A stretch of 64,000 nucleotides of DNA from the NCBI GenBank assembly GCA_015680905.1, contig CM027378.1, positions 76,785,501 to 76,849,500 of the forward strand, given 5' to 3'. Each line of letters opens with the position of its first letter. Position 1 is the first letter of the stretch. A program made the position numbers and the translations under genes. Shown here one piece after another: positions 22,372-34,800 of this stretch. The notes below the pieces were generated by a model. It made no database searches and had not been told where the DNA came from. It worked only from the letters and a program-made list of their open reading frames with translations. This DNA comes from Coptis chinensis. Lineage: Eukaryota; Streptophyta; Magnoliopsida; Ranunculales; Ranunculaceae.

Positions 22372-23310
22372 TTACTCATCATCTTCCTCATCCTCTTCTT
22401 CCATAAAGGAGTGAGGTTCCTTTGCGTCCTGCCATGCCATGATAATTTGCCAGGCTTCCCGCCATTTATCATCTATTATTGCTAACCTATTAAGAGCCAC
22501 TTGATGCGGCGGGGTGTAGGGTGCAACTGATGAGGTTGTATCCTCCACCCTTGCCAAATCATTACGCGAAAAGATCGAATAATACTATTGGTGGGTCGTC
22601 ACGCGATTAATGGGCCGTAATCCAATCCGTGAAACGTGTACAAAAAGCGGGGAAAGAAACATAGCATAATCACGGGAAACTAGAACGGGCATAAGAAGGA
22701 ACTTATGCCTCATGCTATGGGATCGAGCTAAACTAGACATCAAGGTTCGGGGAAGGTCATGACACATCGTCCCGTGGCTAAAGCAAAAAAAAAAGCGCGC
22801 AAGTGGCATCATTCCGCGGAAGAAAAATGCCATTCCCTAAAATGTTTAGCATGATCCAAAACATAACAGTTCCTATGTTCATGGACAGGGCTACCAAAAG
22901 CAACGTTATAGTCCCTTGGTCCTCGATCACGGAAAATGCCGCCCATACGACTCATGCAAAAACTCATAAGTGTAGACATACATATTATCTACCCAATAGC
23001 ACCATGGGTCTTGTATTTCAGCGGGCATAGCAAGTCTAAGAACAAATGTTAGCAAGAACCTGGTAATTTCCATTGGTTCATTATCAATGTTGATGGAGAA
23101 CACTTGTTCTCCATCTGGTCTTTCAAAGAAAATGCAGTTATCGTAAAAATAAGATGCTAGTGTTAGAGAATAAAGTGCATCCGGTCTTACCATAAGCGGC
23201 TCCCAGCCAACGTATGTGATCGCCTCGCGAAACCAAGCACCATAAGTAGTGCTTTGGAACAAATCTTCAAAGACTGTTCGGTATCGGTGTTGGAGATGTC
23301 ATCTCAAAAT
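22372..23310 (-). mobile_element. ORF-b region of element A
   Basis: Frames at 22927-23262 and 22372-22557 match the longer ORF-b of element D: FREAITYVGWEPLMVRPDAL, DGEQVFSINIDNEPMEITRF and an acidic Glu/Asp C-terminus. The family resembles the plant-retrotransposon domain often annotated 'putative plant transposon protein'; its function is unknown. Fossil; several breaks. Confidence 0.7.
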
Positions 23311-24119
23311 TACGCTCGGAATAGCTGCGAATGATCCGGATACTACCGCGAAAACTGGAAATTTTCGGTCCACGGAAGTCGGTAGCCGAAGTGCGCTCGA
23401 TAGAAGCGCTCTTTGAGTATTTGAAATTTCCAGTGTTTGAGCACGGGTCGGTCAGCAGCTTGAAGCGAAAAGTCGCTCGACAAAAATGTGAAAAAATATC
23501 TGGGCCTTGAGTCGCTTCGAGTTCTTGAAACTTGGAAAATGAGCCGACCGCGTGGGAATCGTGGGAGTGAAAGGTGAGTGATGGAGTTTAGGTGTAGTGT
23601 GAGTTATGAGTGTAGAATGTATGAAGTTTATATAGGTTTTAAGTTGCTAAAACGGATCGGGAAGTTGCCAAAAAGTATTTACGGCGGTTTCGAGAAAATT
23701 CTAAAATTTCCAAACCAAAACGGAAACAACTCATTATCTTGATTCTAATTCAAACCTAGTATCTTTTAGGTTGAATTTATGATAGAATCTACCTATTTAA
23801 TCTAGATTTCATCCTACCCTTATACTTATTCACGGATATGCCTAAACGGCCATATTTTCACCTTGACTCCATGATGAAATTCTAACGCGAGGGTTATCTA
23901 AAAATCATCTTTGGAATAGATAAAACCACCCCAAACAATTTGGGAAGGTGGGATCAATATGAGACAACCACGATAATAAAAATAACCGCATTGTATTAAA
24001 ATTTTCATTCGAGTTACATTTCACTACAAAATTCAAATTACAGAAATAAACTTACATTAAAATAAATAACAATAATGAAACTACAAATAAACATAAAACA
24101 TCAAACGATGCTATCCCTA

Positions 24120-25330
24120 CTAACTACTCGGAACTAGTAGCCCGGGGCACACGGTCCGGAGGCTCTCTGGGCTCTGATGGGCCGGCACCATTAGATCGCC
24201 GGCGGCGGCGCTCGTGCCTCGATGGTGTGTCATCGGAAGGAGAGTCCCCGTGAGGTGGGAATCGTGTAAGCATCTGCCGGGCACCGAGCTTCTAGCTCGG
24301 CCCTCATCTGTTCCCACCTCTCGTCCTCTCTCTCGGGTGCGGAGCTCGAAGTTATGATGCATCGTTGCTGTCGAGTCCGCAGGTCTTCGCCCGATAGTGT
24401 TGAGCGAGCGTGCCACGATGAATCACAACCATGCGTTACGCATCGACCCGGCCCTCTCCAAGGCATCCGCATCAAAACACGTCAAATCCTCCTCATCCTC
24501 CAAGGCATTCTCGATTTCCCCGGCCTCCTCGGCATTCTCCTCTCCACCACCTCTTCTTCTTCTTCTTCTATCCTCAGCCAACCTCCAAACCCGTTGGACA
24601 CACTCCCTATAGATCGCGGGTTCACGGTGTAGGGTGATGTATGCGTCTATCGATCGCTGAGCTGCTCTCAACTTCAACATGATCTTGGTTATCAACCGGG
24701 GGGAGGGGCAACGGACTTCCCTACTCCCCTAATCATGCTAGCGAAACTCCAAGATCTGAGAACTTCGTGCTTACGCTCTGCCGGAGTATCCATAAGATAT
24801 AGAGGCGATTCGGGCCGATGTCGTTGACCTTCTCCTTCCCGGGGCGTTCCGACCAATCCACCGAGCTGCGGCCAGTGGTTGGTCCTAAAAAGCTTTGTCG
24901 AACCAATCGATCTCGCATTGTAGTCCCCTCCAATAAGCTGTCGTTCATCAATGGCTCTACCCCATTATGTTGGGACTCCTGCAGGTGACATCAAATGGAT
25001 TCTAGGCGGGATGCCTAGAATCTCAATAACAACCGGTCGTCACTTCCTTCCTCCTCTTACGCCACCACAACAAAATCCTAGTCCCTTCCAACTCCCTCAT
25101 ATTGTAGAACCGTCGACTAAGTCCTGCGTGGTAATAGGCTTCGGTCGAGTACCACAAGCTATTCGATCTCGGTGATCATTTAAATCACCGTAGAGAACGG
25201 TCGCGAAGTGGTCGCCGACAAAAGCTTGCTCGGCAAAATTCAGCGTTGTTGAGCCATTGGAAGTTTGGAATGTAGTGGGGGTTTTAAATGGGATGTGGTG
25301 GTGGGATTTAAATCGACCGACCCGAAGCAA
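24120..25330 (-). mobile_element. ORF-a region of element A
   Basis: Contains LITKIMLKLRAAQ and IYRECVQRVWRLAEDRRRRR followed by a Glu-rich and then EDEEDLTCFDADALE segment, matching ORF-a in elements D and B. It sits where Athila/Calypso elements carry an extra, sometimes called env-like, ORF. No membrane segment or signal peptide typical of an envelope was seen. Fossil; many breaks. Confidence 0.7.
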
Positions 25331-26065
25331 CGGTGGTGGTGGTGGAGTGGTGGCGCGGCAGCACCAAAATTTGGAGTTTTCAGTGGTTTTTGGTGATGTA
25401 AATCGGTGGGGGTTGTGGTGGGAAGCTTTTAGAGTCGATTTGGGTTGGGTATTGATTGTGAAGTGGGTTAATTTAGGTTTTTATTTTTTTTATTTTTTAT
25501 ATTTTTTTTATTATTATTATTTTTTTAGGTTTGTTTGAGCTTTTGGGCATTAATGGCGGATGGAGAAGAAGATTGCGACTGTTGGCTAAGGTAAGGGCGC
25601 GGTCGCGCTGTCGGTGGGAGCGGGTTGGGCCTAAGCCCAAATCGAAATTTTTGATTTTTTTCGATTTTTCGCGAAACTTCAAATCAAAATTTCCGCTTCA
25701 TTACCGGTCCGATTTTTGTGAATGAGATATGGAAATGATCAGGAGAGAATTTCCAATCTAATGATCCATAAAACACTCTATTCCGACCGTGGATGACATA
25801 TAAGATAGTGGAAAATGTCTCGAAGTGCGTGCATGTCGTACGTTATGTGAACAATTGGACTCTAAAATCATGGATTATGTCAACCCGAATCGTTATACAA
25901 TTAAACGGCCTAAACAACTCTAATGGGACATAAACATTCTAGGACGGAAACACGAACACCCCACCCCCAAACAAATTTTTTACAACGAAGCTTAGAAAAT
26001 TTGTTTTTAGCAGTGGGTCTTTTAAAGTCAAATTCCCGAGACTTCCTATATTACTATGTTTATTC

Positions 26066-26068
<3 letters not shown>

Positions 26069-26158
<90 letters not shown>
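26069..26158. repeat. (TA)n microsatellite in element A
   Basis: Two TA runs separated by a short TATAATATAAAATA interruption. Element D has TA runs at the equivalent position (55911-56001), so the run predates the divergence of the copies. Confidence 0.95.
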
Positions 26159-26163
<5 letters not shown>

Positions 26164-26253
26164 TTATTTATTTTTAATACAAGAAAGACATAATTTACCC
26201 CATAGAAAACATGACTCAAAAATCCGAGAAAACATGCAAGAGTGGAAAAACGG

Positions 26254-27124
26254 AATTATCTCAGACTTGTCCTTTTTGAATATCCATTTCCTTCCTTCTT
26301 AAACCATCTCCTAATCCCATGACACCTAATAAAGACCTCTAGCTCAATTAGGAATAGGTTAGTGTGATAGTAAATTGGCGGATGTGTTTGATCGACTCCG
26401 GCTTCCTTGTTGTCATTGAAGTTGTAAGGTAAAGTGTGCCCACTACACTAGAGTAGCGAAACTTGAGTGGAAAAATCAGAGTGTTGTATCTTGACTATTA
26501 TTGTGAGAACCCTCTACTTAAGGCGTTATTCGAAGTTTGAAAACGAACACTGCTAGGCATTTCATAGTATTACTCATTGTATGTATGTTTATTGTAGATG
26601 ATTGATTATTATGCATATATTAGCTTAGGTTTTAGACTTGATTACTCTATATGCATTGCTAATGAGAGGTATAGATAATGTAGAGCATGAATAAAGGAAA
26701 CAATAGTTTTATTTCTTAGTCGTTGTAGTATAGATGAAGTTTGTGAGTACCTTCATTTGGAAAACTCTCACGAGGCTATAACTTCGTCCACTAGGGAATT
26801 CCTAGTGGTTTAAGGCCTTGTTGCATATGGTCAATGCAATTGCTTTCGGGGAAACGAGTAGTTAGAACTCCATTTTTGGTCACTTATTCTAATTTCTCAT
26901 CTTTGCTTGAGGACAAGCAAAATGCTATTTGGGGGTGGTTTGATAAGAGCCAAAACTGTAGTTTTAACCACATAACAGACATACTTTTAGACCAATTATG
27001 TGAGTAATAATTAAGAGTTAACACTGATTACGTGTTTTTATGCATTTCAGGCTTCAAAGTCCATTATGTGCAGAAATGTGCCACTTTAGCGAGATAAAGG
27101 AGCAAATGTCGGTTACTAAGGAGA
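26254..27124 (+). mobile_element. Ty3/gypsy fragment F (3' end and LTR start)
   Basis: Plus-strand 3' internal sequence joins element A at about 26254 (ATCTCAGACTTGTCCTTTTT matches 60760 in element D). It runs through the hairpin and PPT (GCTATTTGGGGGTGGTT) to a TGATAAGAGCCAAAACTGTA LTR start at 26941. Only about 180 bases of LTR remain. A fragment of a broken element. Confidence 0.8.
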
Positions 27125-27324
27125 ATGAGGTATTAACATAAAATTGGTCTAACACAGAGTAGAGAATGGGGTATTAACATAAAATTCTCTACTATGTGTT
27201 ATCTATTGATATAACATAGAGTAGAGAATGGGGTATTTCGTGGGTAGAGAATGGGGGATTGCCCCTTGGATTCAAGCAATTGAATTCTTGTCTTGAACGA
27301 GATTAAGATGGCAGCGGCGCCATT
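27125..27324 (-). mobile_element. Gypsy leader and primer-binding region with inverted repeats
   Basis: On the minus strand, TGGCGCCGCTGCC lies just outside the LTR fragment. It matches the tRNA-Asp-type primer-binding site used by Athila/Calypso elements. It is followed by leader text that also occurs at 32820-32895. The outer part repeats AGAGAATGGGGTATT and contains an inverted repeat, CTCTACTATGTGTTATCTAT/TGATATAACATAGAGTAGAG, at about 27180-27222. Confidence 0.7.
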
Positions 27325-27423
27325 TGATAAAAGTGATTTTACGTATTCTAACTATCTATGCGTAAACACAAATAATCAATTTACGTAAATACGTGTTTAT
27401 ATCAATATTCCTACTCTCAATAA
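27325..27423 (-). mobile_element. LTR end fragment (U5) of element E
   Basis: Reads (plus strand) TGATAAAAGTGATTTTACGT up to CTACTCTCAATAA, matching the left end of the LTR at 32896. It lies between a primer-binding site and the 3' internal part of element E. That order suggests a tandem or recombined pair of elements. Confidence 0.78.
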
Positions 27424-27779
27424 CTTATTTATTTATATTTTTGAAAATTTTAACTTGAAAACAAATGCATATTATACATATCTATATCCTAACGGATGCC
27501 TTAATTACCGTGTTTCTATGCCCCCAACAAGAAGCATGCTTTGTCCTCAAAGCATTTAAATAAAGAGGGTAGAAAAATACCATGGAAACGCGTGTGAAAT
27601 TCTTGCAACATCTGCAAAACAAAGATTAGAACATACTAATATAGGAAATAAAAAAAGCGGCCTTGACTTTATAAGAGTTCCACCCATTATGGGGTTAGCA
27701 ATTTAATTGCTTGGGGCATAGCGGACACTAACTGAAACTAAAAACTTACCTCCACTCCAGCATTTTCGTCGTCATCCTC

Positions 27780-28960
27780 CTCTTCTATAAAGAAGTGAGG
27801 TTCCTTCACATCTGCCATGCCATTATAATTTGCCAAGCTTGTCGCCATTTATCATCTACGGATGCTAACACATTAAAGCGCCACTTGGTCGGATGGGGTG
27901 TAAGGTGCAACTTTGATGAGGTTGTATCCTCCACCCTTGCCAAGTCATTACACGGAAAGATCGGATAATACAATTGGTGGGTCTCACAATTTCAACCAAC
28001 CCAATCCGTGAAACGAGCACAAAAATAGGGAAGAAACATAGCATAATCGGCAAACTAAAATAGGCATAAGAAGATACTTATGCCTCATGCTATGGGCTCA
28101 TGCTAAACTAGACATCAAGGTTAAGGGAAGGTTATGACACATCGTCCCGTGGCTAAAGCAAGGAAGGCGGCGCAAGTGGCATCATTCCGCCGAAAGAAAA
28201 ACGCCATTCTCTAAAATGTTTAGCATGATCCAAAACATAGCAGTTCCTATGTTCATGGACCAATTTACCAAAGAGGCGGCGTTATATTAGCCTTGGTCCT
28301 TGATCTGAAAAATGCCTGCCCCATAAGCCTCATGCAAAAAGTCATAAGTGTAGACATTCATATTATCTACCCAATAGCATCATGGGTCTTGTATTTCATT
28401 GGGCATGGCAAGTCCAAGAACAAATGCTAGCAAGAACCATAAAAGCGGTTCCCAAACCTACGTGTGTGATCACCTCATGAAACCAAGCACCATAAGTAAT
28501 GCTTTGAAACAAATCTTTGAAAGACTGTTCGGTATTATTGTAGGAGATGTCATCTCAAAACTACGCTCTGGAACAGCTGCAAATCACCCGGGAACAACCC
28601 ATAGAAAACTGGAATTTTCCGTGTTCACAGAAAGTAGGGCGCGGGTTGCGCTCTGATGATTTTGGAATTCCACTGTTTGAGTGCGCTATGTACAAAAATT
28701 CTAACAAATGTGTAAGGCGCGAGTGCGCTCCTCTGGGGCGCAGGTGCGCTCCGAGGTGCTGATTTGTGAAAATGGTGAAGAACAACGGGAAACGTGGGAG
28801 TGAAAGGTGAGAGATGGAAGTTAGGTGTAGTGTGGATTGTGAGTGTAGAATGAATAAAGTTTTTATAGGTTTTGAATTGTTAAAAGCGAATCGGTAGGTT
28901 GCCAAAAGCTTTAAGGCAATTTCGGAAACAATAAAATTTCGAACCAAAACGAAACAACTC
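27780..28960 (-). mobile_element. ORF-b region of element E
   Basis: The minus-strand frame at 27865-28053 reads IMLCFFPIFVLVSRIGLVEI, matching the C-terminal half of ORF-b in D. Upstream the DNA aligns by eye with the rest of ORF-b, its GC-rich leader motif (28637-28752) and its TATA-like box. Fossil; many breaks. Confidence 0.65.
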
Positions 28961-29645
28961 ATATTCTTGATTCTATAACAACCCTAATATCTTTTATCTT
29001 TGGATTTAGACTAGTAACTTCTAAACTCTCTTAGATTTCATCCTACCACCACATCTAATCATAAGTATGCCAATTCACGACAATATTCTCAACCTTCACT
29101 CCAAAACAAACTCTAAAATGGAGGATCTTCTACAAATCATGATAGAATAAATAATACCACCCCAAACAATTAGGAAGGTGGGATTAACAATAAAATCCAT
29201 GCACAATTTGAAAAGAACAACATTATATTAAAATTGAAATTCAAACAATATTTAACTACCAAATTCAAAGTTAACTACACGAATTTAACAACGTAACATC
29301 CTATCTACTAAAAATAATAAAAAACAACATCAAAACATCAAACAAGGATAAATCTAGCTACTCCTAAAGGGGCGAGGTGGGGATAAGAATAGGAAGTTTA
29401 GTGATCAAGCATGGAAAAACCAAACACCCTTCCCCAAACAAATTTTTGAAAACGGGTTTGTAAAATTTGTTTTAAAACGATAGGTCTTTTAAAGTCGATT
29501 CCCTAGACTTAAAGTGATATATATATATTTACATGTAGTTTCCCATATATCAATAATCTAAACAATTGTGGATCTTTCCATAAATAGTTAACATGGAATG
29601 CACCACTAAAACGAATCAAGCTCCAAAACTTTCTACTGTATGAAC

Positions 29646-31838
29646 TTAGTTGAATAAGAAGGTGTCAAGTGAATGATCGTTGAGTAAATGAATGGTTTTG
29701 GAAAATACTTGGAATGTGGATAAGCTGTTAGAAGAAAAGGGTGGGAAGAATGATTGGATTTTATGAGGGATTAACTTCAGGTGGATGGTAGTAGGGTGGT
29801 GCTCTAGGTAGTGCTTGAGAAGGTGGATCATCACAGCTCTTAGAAACTTCGTCCGAATTCCTCATCTAGGTTGTTAGCATCCATATAATTATGGTATTCA
29901 TCTCCATCTTTGAGGAATTCATTTATCTAAATCTATTGTGAGGTTTAGTCCATCTCTTCTATGGTCGTGAAGGCAGGGGTTGAAAATTCTTTCTCTAGTT
30001 CGAGTTATGTTCAAAGAGTCAAAATTGTGATCTTTGTCTTCTTCCATAAAGAGGGATATGTACTAGTGTAGGGGCGACATCGTCGGAAGCACTAATGTGA
30101 TATACAAAAACTCTCAATAGACTTAACTTCACCTTCTACAAGAAAATCTAGTTGTTCATGCGGTGTTTTATCCACATACCTAATATGAGGGGGAACATAT
30201 TTGTTAACCGTTGCTTTATCTTTTATCACTTTCCAACTAGGTTTCCATATTGGAACCTCTACAGTGTAGGTCTTCAATTTCTATGACGATTATTTGGTAT
30301 GGTATCATTTATAGTTTGGGGTGATCTTTAGGCATAGTCACTTGGTTATCAACTACTCTCCCCGAGCGAAGGGTAGTAGTATTAGGGTCCCCTTGGTTTA
30401 TATTACCATTACACTGAATACTTTCTATTTCGGGCGGTGTTTGTTAAGTTAGGATTAGGCATTTGCTTGACTTGGAAACACGCCGGTTTGGTTATTATTT
30501 TGGTTAGAAGACATGTCAATAACCTTTTGGCACAAAGAGCGCATCATTTGCATCGTTTGTTTCATTATATTAGAGTTTTGATCATCTTTGATCTTTCATC
30601 AAGTTGGAGTTTTGTTGCATAATTTGATTTTGTTTCTCCAACAAGGTCACTACTACTTTGTCGTAGATGGTTGTATTGGAATTAAAGCTTGTTGGCGTTC
30701 ATGTCTTGATGTTGATAGTTAAGGTTATGGGTACTAAACCTCTATTCTGGGTAACCTAAGTTCCCTTGTCCTTGATGTTGAGTTAAGCTGGTTGAAGTGT
30801 GATGGTTGTGGTGGTGTTTGTGCATAGATAAGAGGACAATAGAAGTCGGAATGCTCAAGACTACGGCCGGACATTACAACGAGTAGAGTTAATAGTCATG
30901 GTAGGTGGGTTGTTGTTGAACAGAGATGGCATCTACCTTTTAGTGAAGGCATTGATAAGAGTTTTAAGCTTCGGGATCATGTTTAACCTCAAGAGAAGAA
31001 GGAGAGGAGCCGGGAGAATCGTTTCCTCCCCAATTGTTATTCTTCTTAGATTGATCTTCTAAGAATTTATAAGCCTCCAAGGCTCCTTTACTAAGAAAAA
31101 ACTACCCTATCATGATATCTAGAACCTCCTTATGATAATGTGAAAGCCCTTGAAGAAAGCACGAACAAAGCGTGTCTTTCGCAAGATTATGATCTTGGGC
31201 ATTCAATGAGAAGATCGATTGAAATGATTCGGGCCTCCGAAAAGGATTCATGAGGATTAAAGGTGAAGAAATGAATCTTGTGAAGCATTTCATCTGTCTT
31301 TAGTGGTGGGTAAAATTGTTCCATGAACAATTGAACAAGTTGAGCCCATGAGTCCACAGAGTTTGGCGTTTGAAGGCATTAACCAAGGCGCCGCCTTGTC
31401 GGCTTAGGGTGAAAGGAAACACCCTTAGTTTAATTTGTTCCGCACCACCAACCGTAGGATGATGGAATGTTGTTATGACTTGTTCAATCCCACGCGTAAT
31501 GTTGATAAGGTTTTTCATGGTCTAAACCTTGAAAAGCGGGTAACAAATTAAAAATATTTGGGGGATTCGAAATCCCCACTAGGTCTGCAAAGAACGATGC
31601 ATAACTTAGGGCCATCGTTTAGGGCTTTATAAAAATTAGAGAGAGGAGTCTCTTGTTCTTTAGCCATTGATGCAAGTGTAGTGTGTGAAATTCTAGATAG
31701 GCATGTTGTATTTATTTCTACAAAAATAAGCTTGATTATACTAGAATTAAAACTCCTCGACAAAGAGGCGAGGAGTGGAAGAAGGAGTACTGAATGCCTC
31801 TTGCTTTCTGCAGCGTTTGAATAAGCGTCTTGTATCAC
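29646..31838 (-). mobile_element. Gag region and pol-replacing frame of element E
   Basis: The gag start near 31680 reads MAKEQETPLSNFYKALNDGP, like MAEERETPLSDFYKALSDSP in element B. Adjacent frames (31300-31518 and 31102-31293) show the matching gag body. Downstream, a Pro/His/Phe-rich frame at 29646-29834 corresponds in DNA to part of the 239-codon frame of element D. Fossil; many breaks. Confidence 0.7.
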
Positions 31839-33452
31839 GCAATCTCAGTGTATTTAACAAGTTAGAAACACTGAATAACTTGAAGAAATAAAAATTTGAA
31901 TTTACCTATGAAAATTGGGTTGTTCACGCTGAATTTTCCTTGAGGGCGAATTTTCCTTCGAGGGCGCGGGTGCCCTTTGTTTTGTCGAATGTCGGTGCCC
32001 TTTTTTTGTCGAATGTCCAAGGTGTTTGGGCGCGGTCGCGCTTCGGTTTGAAGCGGTCGCGCTCCAGGGTTTTCAAGTTTTAGGCCTTTTATCGTACTCC
32101 AAAATATTTGAAATTTTTACAGTAATTTTCTAAGACGTCTATCAAGTATCCTGTAAAATTTCAGATCAATCAGAGCTATGAAAGTCCCTCTACTGCCCTA
32201 CAAAGTTTGCAAAACAGTTTTCGGACACAATACAAACAACCGAATGGTTAACCCATCAAAACAAAGCCAAAAATTTCCAAATTTTTACTAGAGACTTCCG
32301 ACAGATCCTACTTGTTCCTGTAAAAATTTAGAGCAATTGGAGTTCTACAACCTCTCCTTATCGGCTGGTGTTCCAGATATTAAGTGTTTGCAACACTGCA
32401 GAAACACACTGGAAACACTCTACTATTTAGGAGGTCAAAATAAATCAAAAACTTGTCAAATTTTAAATACAAACTCCTGACTTAGGATAGATACTCCTGT
32501 AAAAATTATAGAATTTTTAGAAGTTCCCTAAGTAACCTTACTTGTCTGTTTTTCAAGAACATACGGTGTGAAAACTGAAATGCAGCACTGTAAGGATCGT
32601 ATTTTTTCACAAGGTAAACCAACTTTGAAAAATCTGAAAATATTCCAGTAAATCAACAACACATTAAATATTATGTATGAAAATTTTCAGAATTTTTGAA
32701 AATTTAGAAATACCTTCACCGCAGTGTTTTTCTCTGTGAATCCGCAGCCCCTATGCCTGAAACAGTGAACAGTTCCAAAAATTCAAGAAATAAGAATGAA
32801 AAATTAAAAGGGCGGGTGGGTAGAGAATGGGGGATTGCCCTTGGATTCAAGCAATTGAATTCTTGTCTTGAACGAGATTAAGATGGCAGCTAATTTGATA
32901 AAAGTTATTTTACGTTATTCTAACTATCTATCGTAAACACAAATAATCAATTTACGTAAATACGTGTTTATATCAATATTCCTACTCTCAATAACAGTAA
33001 TATATTAGAGTCGATTTAGTTCCACTCTTAAACCCTTAAGACTTAATTAGAATTCAACTACTCGACACAAGGAACAATGGTGAGAGTAATGGGTGATGTG
33101 AGATTTCTAATATCATTAGACTATCATTTCTATATGAAATTGAATACAACATAATCTAAAGATTCTAACTTTATGAAATTTAACTAAACAATAATCCAAC
33201 CCAACATCAATAACTACGAAATGACTAACAACCAAGAAATGAAATTAGATCTAAGCAATAGATAAATGACAAAATCGAATTTGATCAATAATAAACTACT
33301 TAATTTATCTAATGAAGCAATCACAATATTTTAATACTTTAAATTAAAACAAAGGGAAATGAAAACTAATTAAAATGGAGATTTAATTCTAGATCTAAAA
33401 ATTCTATTCCATTAACCTTCCTAAACCTCCTATTAACATTATAAAAGAGCTA

Positions 33453-33572
33453 GGGGGTGTTTGGATCCTAACATAACTATCTACATCCAAAAACACTTTT
33501 TTGGTCCCAAAAACTTGTTTTATGATAATTAGGTTTTTAAAAAAACATTTTTTTTTCTTTGAAGGAAACACT
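33453..33572. mobile_element. hAT-like MITE, 120 bp, inside an LTR
   Basis: The insert starts GGGGGTGTTTGGATCC and ends GAAGGAAACACT. The outer bases form imperfect inverted ends (GTGTTT/AAACAC). It is flanked by AAAAGAGCTA on both sides (33443-33452 and 33573-33582), which includes the 8-bp duplication expected of hAT transposition. Aligning other LTR copies shows the empty site. It is non-coding. Confidence 0.78.
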
Positions 33573-33625
33573 AAAAGAGCTAAGCTTTTGTTTTTATATG
33601 TCCATAGATCAAAAAATCGTGCATG

Positions 33626-33725
33626 TTTATTGAAAAACTTTTTAGAATAAATGTTTTTCATAAAAGTGTTTTTAAGAAAAAATACTTTTTGAAAAATGAG
33701 AACCAAACACCCAAACCCAGATCTT
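33626..33725. mobile_element. Second small insert, related MITE fragment
   Basis: GTGCATG occurs on both sides (33619-33625 and 33726-33732) of about 100 bases absent from other LTR copies. It ends GAACCAAACACCCAAAC, which is the GGGTGTTTGG end in reverse. It also shares AAAACACTTTTATG-type text with the neighbouring MITE, but the opposite terminus is not clear. Probably a shortened relative. Confidence 0.5.
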
Positions 33726-34800
33726 GTGCATGGGCTCCAAAAATCGGCCTCTTCATCAAAAAAGCCTCTTCAGCTGCAGTTGGCTTTAACAGAATTTTTG
33801 TCCACTTCTGCTCCTCTGATTGGGTCAAGGCTTAGACCATTGGAAAACTCTTTCCGAGCCGGTCGTTTTGACATAAGGTAGGCCCAATTCCGAGGTCTAA
33901 GTCCAAAGATACAGACGCCCGAAGTTCTCACGACTTTGAGTCTTTGTTTACGCCCAGCGTCGACTTTTCAGCTTTTGGCCGGGCTTTAGAAAGGCTTTGT
34001 CTTCTTGAATCTTGGCATTTAATCACAGAACTCCTTAGCAACCGACCTTTGCTCCTTTATCTCGCTAAAGTGGCACATTTCTGCACATAATGGACTTTGA
34101 CGCTTGAAATGCATAAAACACGTGTCGATTATTAACTCTTGATTATTACTCACATAATTGGTCTAAAAGTATGACTGTTACAGGGTTAAAACTACAGTTT
34201 TGGGCTCTTATAACGTGTAGGGGGCCCATAGAAACACGTGTAATTAAGGCATCTGTTAGGATATAGATAGAGTTAATATGCATTTGTTTTCTAGTTAAAA
34301 TTTTAAAGATTCAAAAATATAAATAAATAAGTTCATGTTATACACTTAGGAATAGTGGTATTGTTTTCCTTCTCTATGCTCTTAACAATCTAGAAGTTTC
34401 ACGTAGCTTTTGCATTAGAATAATTGTTAGAAACTTAGGTTAATATGTAGGTAATAATCTTTGCATCTATCTATAAATATATTACATGAGTATCTACGAT
34501 TGTTAGCAGTAAGTTTAAAATCTAGGCTAGAGTACTTATTCTTCTACAAATCCTGTGAGAATATAGCCTAAAGCCTTATATGAGCGAAACATTTGAGAAA
34601 TGACAAAAAGGAGAAGTAAAATCTGGATAGAGAAATCACACGTCCACTTGCTTGATCACTATGCCATATCCTAAGCGAGAATTTAGGCCCTTTTTGGATC
34701 GATATAGCCAAAAATTCAAACCTATGAATTATTTCCCGCTAGTCGCCCCTCTGAGCCTTTCTTTAGCCTTTCATAAACCACAATCCCTTTACCCTGTTAC

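Larger units (their letters stand above)
19581..26253 (-). mobile_element. Ty3/gypsy (Athila-like) fossil A
   Basis: Minus-strand element piece. From right to left it holds a TA-rich spacer, an ORF-a region, an internal TATA region, an ORF-b region, a 1.6-kb untranslated stretch and a partial 3' LTR. It closely matches the corresponding plus-strand part of element D. Gag, protease and pol are not present. The right edge at 26253 is a junction with plus-strand piece F. Broken, with many breaks. Age cannot be set from LTR pairs because only one partial LTR is present. Confidence 0.85.
27424..34211 (-). mobile_element. Ty3/gypsy fossil E, lacking recognisable pol
   Basis: Minus-strand element. 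From right to left it holds the 5' LTR (32896-34211), a leader, the gag region (about 30000-31840), a short frame related to the pol-replacing ORF of element D (29646-29834), the ORF-b region (about 27780-28960) and the 3' untranslated part. Neither reverse transcriptase nor integrase is seen between gag and ORF-b, and ORF-a is not seen either. The 3' LTR is reduced to the fragment at 27325. Broken, with many breaks. Its LTR belongs to the same subfamily as 50689-51859. Confidence 0.8.
32896..34211 (-). mobile_element. 5' LTR of element E
   Basis: Left end TGATAAAAGTTATTTTACG; right end near CAGTTTTGGGCTCTTAT at 34211. Its R-U5 part matches 50689-51859, not B. It contains two short non-LTR insertions, one a clear hAT-like MITE at 33453-33572. 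It abuts plus-strand element C. Confidence 0.85.

Noticed and set aside
24354-24637. Plus-strand Ser/Pro-rich frames
   Set aside because: Antisense of the Glu-rich part of ORF-a in element A. The same shadow appears at 57407-57627 on the minus strand.
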